From assembly GCA_021775375.1 (NCBI GenBank), contig JAJFHY010000188.1:1-35125 (forward strand): a stretch of DNA of 35,125 nt. The letters run 5' to 3'. Within the stretch, counting starts at the first letter, position 1; every line of letters starts with the position of its first letter. The notes below the pieces were generated by a model that saw only the letters and a list, made by a program, of their open reading frames with translations, was not told the DNA's origin and made no database searches. Source of the DNA: Amylibacter sp. Lineage in GTDB: Bacteria; Pseudomonadota; Alphaproteobacteria; Rhodobacterales; Rhodobacteraceae. Below are positions 32,322 through 35,125 of the stretch, piece by piece. Position numbers and translations under genes: made by a program.

Positions 32322-34574
32322 CTAGCCCTTTGCGGACAATGCTTTAAGCACTCTTGGCGGCGACATCGGAAGTTCAGACATCCGCAAACCCGTTGCACGT
32401 GATACAGCATTGGATATCGCTGCAAGCGGTGGCACAATCGGGGTTTCCCCAACACCGCGCACACCGTAAGGGTGACCGGGGTTCGGGATTTCCAATATGA
32501 CCGTGTCGATGTTGGGCAAGTCAGAGGCCACGGGGATCCGGTAATCCAGCAGACCGGGATTTTGCAACCGCCCGTCTTCACCGTAAATATATTCCTCGTT
32601 CAAGGCCCATCCGATACCTTGCACCGCACCGCCCTGCATCTGTCCTTCGACATAATCGGGGTGGATCGCTTTGCCTGCATCTTGGAACACCGTATAGCGC
32701 AACACTTCGGTCGCACCGGTTTCAGGGTCAACTTCCACATCTACCAGATGCACACCGAAACTAACACCCGCACCGTCCGCATTCACCTCATGGTGGCCTG
32801 CAATCGGCCCGCCTGTTTCCGCAGATATTGCCGCAATCTCCTCAAGCGACATTGGGTCAAACGTGCCGGCATTGGGCCCGGACGGTTTCGCATAACCATC
32901 TTCCCAATAGACTGCGTCTTCATCAATATCCCAGATTTTCGCAACCCGTGCGCACATCTTTTGTTTTGCATCACGCGCGGCCTTAATCGTCGCCAGACCA
33001 ACCGCAAAGGTCACACGGCTACCATCGGTGATATCATTATGCCCTATCGAATTGGTGTCTGCCACAATCGTGCGTACCTTCTCGTAAGGAATACCAAGCT
33101 CTTCCGCCGCCATCAAACTGATAGATGCACGTGACCCGCCAATATCGGGATTACCTTCTGTAATCCCCACCGTGCCGTCAAAGTTCACGTTCAAAGACAC
33201 GCAAGTATTGCCACCAAAGTTAAACCAAAAGCCGCAAGACAGCCCACGACCCTGATTAGGGCCAAGCGGGGCGGTATAATGTGGATGCGCTACAGCCGCT
33301 TCCAGCGTGGCTTTCAATCCGATGTCGTCAAACGTCGGCCCGTATGACGATTTCGTGCCTTTTTGCGCGGCATTTTTCAGCCGCACGTCCAACGGATCAA
33401 GCCCAAGTTCCTGACACAGCTCGTCAACCACGCTTTCAACCGCATAAATCGCCATAGGTGCACCGGGGGCGCGGTACGCAGCCTCTTTCGGGCGGTTGGT
33501 CAGCACGCTCCAGCCAATTGTTTGCACAGCGTCCAGATCATACGCGGCAAAAGCACTTTGCGCACCGAACTGAACTGTACCACATGGAAACGCCCCGCCC
33601 TGATAGCGAAAAGTTGCATGCGCGGCTGTGATCCGACCGTCCTTGGTCATGCCGATTTTAACGTCCGAAGACGACGATACTGTCGGGCCGGATGCGCGGA
33701 ACACCTCTTCGCGGCTCATCACGATCTTAACCGGACGCCCCGATTTGCGCGACAGCGCCAGTGCAACAGGCTCGATAAACACCGTTGTTTTGCCACCAAA
33801 ACCACCCCCGATTTCCGATGCCGTCACCCGCAGCTGACTGGCCTCGATTTCCAGAATGTCGGCACAAAGCTCGCGGACAAAAAACTGCCCTTGGGTACAA
33901 CACCACAATTCACCTTTGCCATCGGAATTCATTGACGCAAGACAAGCGTGTGGCTCGATATATCCCTGATGGGTTGCTGCCGTCTTAAAGCTGCGTTCAA
34001 CGATCTTGTCCGCCTTGTCAAAGCCTGCGTCCATATCACCGTGACCAAATTCAAAATGATATGTCACGTTTTCAGACAGACCTGCAGGCAGATCATCCAT
34101 GGCCCGCCCCGCTTGCACAATTGGTGCATCCGGGCGCATAGCCGCATCCACATCCGTGACATGCGGCAAAGCTTCATAGTCCACCTTGATCAGTTTCAAC
34201 GCCTTTTTAGCAATCGCCGCACTGGTCGCAGCCACGGCTGCCACCGCGTGCCCGTCATAAAGCACCTTTTCACGTGCCATACAGTTGTCTTGCACATCAA
34301 GCACCGAACTGTCGTCAGGCAGACCAAAATCTTTTGACGTAATGATCGCCTTAACACCGCTTAGCGCTTCTGCCGCAGATGTATCGATTGACTTGATCAA
34401 AGCATGCGCATGCGGGCTGCGTAAAATATGACCAAACAGCATGCCGGGCGCGGTTGCATCCGCACCGTACAGGGCACGGCCCGTTACTTTGTCAATCCCG
34501 TCAGGGCGCGCTGGTCTTGTGCCGATAACTTTAAAAACTCGTTTTTTGTTAGCGTCTAATGGCATTTTACGCAC
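32322..34574 (-). CDS. Molybdenum hydroxylase large (Mo-cofactor) subunit
   Basis: A 750-residue xanthine dehydrogenase-family large subunit. The N-terminal domain starts at VIGTRPARPDGIDKVTGRALYGAD; the cofactor motifs ASEIGGGFGGKT and AYRAPGAPMAIYAVES are present, and the catalytic Glu is in YGVRGVGETPIVPP near the end. It binds molybdopterin (probably as the cytosine dinucleotide) and hydroxylates an aldehyde or heteroaromatic ring carbon. The substrate cannot be predicted; similar three-subunit enzymes act on CO, nicotinate, quinoline, hypoxanthine and others. The canonical CO dehydrogenase loop VAYRCSFR is not present, so it is not form I CO dehydrogenase. It overlaps the 2Fe-2S subunit gene by eight bases if ATG at 34574 is used; ATG at 34565 is the other option. 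Confidence 0.92.
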   Translation of the reverse strand: MRKMPLDANKKRVFKVIGTRPARPDGIDKVTGRALYGADATAPGMLFGHILRSPHAHALIKSIDTSAAEALSGVKAIITSKDFGLPDDSSVLDVQDNCMAREKVLYDGHAVAAVAATSAAIAKKALKLIKVDYEALPHVTDVDAAMRPDAPIVQAGRAMDDLPAGLSENVTYHFEFGHGDMDAGFDKADKIVERSFKTAATHQGYIEPHACLASMNSDGKGELWCCTQGQFFVRELCADILEIEASQLRVTASEIGGGFGGKTTVFIEPVALALSRKSGRPVKIVMSREEVFRASGPTVSSSSDVKIGMTKDGRITAAHATFRYQGGAFPCGTVQFGAQSAFAAYDLDAVQTIGWSVLTNRPKEAAYRAPGAPMAIYAVESVVDELCQELGLDPLDVRLKNAAQKGTKSSYGPTFDDIGLKATLEAAVAHPHYTAPLGPNQGRGLSCGFWFNFGGNTCVSLNVNFDGTVGITEGNPDIGGSRASISLMAAEELGIPYEKVRTIVADTNSIGHNDITDGSRVTFAVGLATIKAARDAKQKMCARVAKIWDIDEDAVYWEDGYAKPSGPNAGTFDPMSLEEIAAISAETGGPIAGHHEVNADGAGVSFGVHLVDVEVDPETGATEVLRYTVFQDAGKAIHPDYVEGQMQGGAVQGIGWALNEEYIYGEDGRLQNPGLLDYRIPVASDLPNIDTVILEIPNPGHPYGVRGVGETPIVPPLAAISNAVSRATGLRMSELPMSPPRVLKALSAKG

Positions 34575-35043
34575 CTCTCATTTCAGCAGCAGCAGATTGA
34601 ACCGCTTTGATAATTTTGTCATAACCCGTGCAGCGGCACAGATTGCCTGCCAGCCAGTAACGTATTTCAGTATCTGTCGGGTTCGGGTTCTTTTCCAGCA
34701 ACGCTTTCGCTGCCACAAGGATGCCCGGTGTGCAAACCCCGCATTGCAAGGCAGCGCCATCGATAAAATGCTGCTGCAGCGGGTGCAAGGTCTCGCCCTG
34801 CGCCATGCCTTCAATGGTTTCAACTGCGGCCCCGTCGGCCTCGGCGCCCAGCACAAGACACGAACACACAAGCCGTCCGTTCACTGTCACACTGCAAGCG
34901 CCGCAATCGCCCGAACCGCAACCCTCTTTCGACCCGGTCAGCCCGAGGCGGTCGCGCAATACGTCCAGAAGCGACTCGTCAGGAGCACAGATAAATTCTG
35001 TCGGATCACCGTTTATTGTGGTCGATACGTGGATATTTTTCAT
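34567..35043 (-). CDS. Molybdenum hydroxylase small (2Fe-2S) subunit
   Basis: A 158-residue CoxS/XdhC-like iron-sulfur subunit. The plant-type cluster is CGSGDCGACSVTVNGRLVCSC; the second cluster is CGVCTPG ... NLCRCTGYDKI. Eight cluster cysteines are visible. It relays electrons from Mo to FAD. Start ATG at 35043 overlaps the upstream FAD subunit stop by four bases. Confidence 0.94.
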   Translation of the reverse strand: MKNIHVSTTINGDPTEFICAPDESLLDVLRDRLGLTGSKEGCGSGDCGACSVTVNGRLVCSCLVLGAEADGAAVETIEGMAQGETLHPLQQHFIDGAALQCGVCTPGILVAAKALLEKNPNPTDTEIRYWLAGNLCRCTGYDKIIKAVQSAAAEMRGA

Positions 35044-35125
35044 GCGTTTTCTCCGGCCCGTTTATAGGCAATCAGGGCTGCGCGTTTTGCTAACACGCCA
35101 GCAGTTTGGGTGCGGAACGCAATGG
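35040..35125 (-). CDS. Molybdenum hydroxylase FAD subunit, C-terminal end
   Basis: Only the last 28 codons are in the window: a frame ending AGVLAKRAALIAYKRAGENA and a TGA that overlaps the next ATG. Position and the Ala-rich C-terminal helix fit the medium (FAD-binding, CoxM-like) subunit of the hydroxylase. The gene continues beyond the right edge. Confidence 0.65.
   Translation of the reverse strand, partial: IAFRTQTAGVLAKRAALIAYKRAGENA

Noticed and set aside
32472-33134. Long antisense frame inside the Mo-subunit gene
   Set aside because: Lies opposite a clearly coding gene with intact motifs; His/Arg-rich composition is that of a reverse-strand shadow.
32322-34574. Aerobic CO dehydrogenase large subunit
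   Set aside because: The active-site loop with the Cys ligand (AYRCSFR) is replaced by AYRAPGAP, so a general molybdenum hydroxylase is the safer call.
34441-35067. Long plus-strand frame opposite the 2Fe-2S subunit
   Set aside because: The minus strand carries eight conserved cluster cysteines; the plus frame has no recognisable domain.

Overview
The window reads as a marine Rhodobacterales (Roseobacter-group alphaproteobacterium) chromosome segment of moderate GC. The support is the ensemble of genes: a Tad/Flp-pilus VWA protein, SitABCD next to a Mur-type Fur regulator, a pobA-pca operon, TRAP transporters, and a dihydroxypropanesulfonate (DHPS) / sulfolactate gene set. No rRNA, tRNA or CRISPR array was seen.

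Layout. 1-678: 3' end of a TadG-like VWA protein. 1000-1539: HemG-like flavodoxin preceded by a perfect FNR half-site pair and a strong inverted repeat. 2048-3975: M81 (MlrC-like) metallopeptidase, apparently starting at CTG, followed by a small cupin. 4248-5959: membrane fatty acid desaturase coupled to a lipoprotein. 6081-10042: Fur-family (Mur-type) regulator divergent from sitABCD, with repeated TGCGAAT motifs between them. 10061-10235: remnant of an IS3-type element. 10336-15184 (minus): pobA-pcaC-pcaH-pcaG-pcaD-pcaB, converting 4-hydroxybenzoate via protocatechuate to 3-oxoadipate. 15358-16032: SleB-type cell-wall hydrolase.

16155-28886 and on to 30055 form a two-armed organosulfonate region. 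The minus arm is a GMC oxidoreductase, a TerC membrane protein, a TRAP binding protein and a fused TRAP DctQM permease, headed by a divergent IclR regulator. The plus arm is hpsN-hpsO-hpsP-uspA-comD-comE and an FMN hydroxyacid dehydrogenase (probable slcD), headed by a divergent LacI regulator. Together the enzymes can take DHPS through (R)-sulfolactate and sulfopyruvate to sulfoacetaldehyde. The desulfonating enzymes (Xsc, SuyAB, CuyA) and a sulfite exporter of the TauE type are not in the window. The LacI/hpsN divergent promoter carries a 41-bp perfect palindrome made of two LacI-type operators spaced 21 bp, each covering a -35-like hexamer.

30082-31974 (minus): arsenic resistance unit with an ArsR-ArsC fusion and an ACR3 arsenite pump. 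32074-35125 (minus): molybdenum hydroxylase operon (FAD subunit tail, 2Fe-2S subunit, Mo subunit) ending in a dedicated MoaD/ThiS-type sulfur carrier protein.

Most genes are ordinary for the clade. The observations most worth a second look are the LacI double-operator palindrome, the GMC-TerC-TRAP unit linked to DHPS catabolism, the MoaD gene in the hydroxylase operon, the ArsR-ArsC fusion with its Cys cluster, and the CTG start of the MlrC-like gene.
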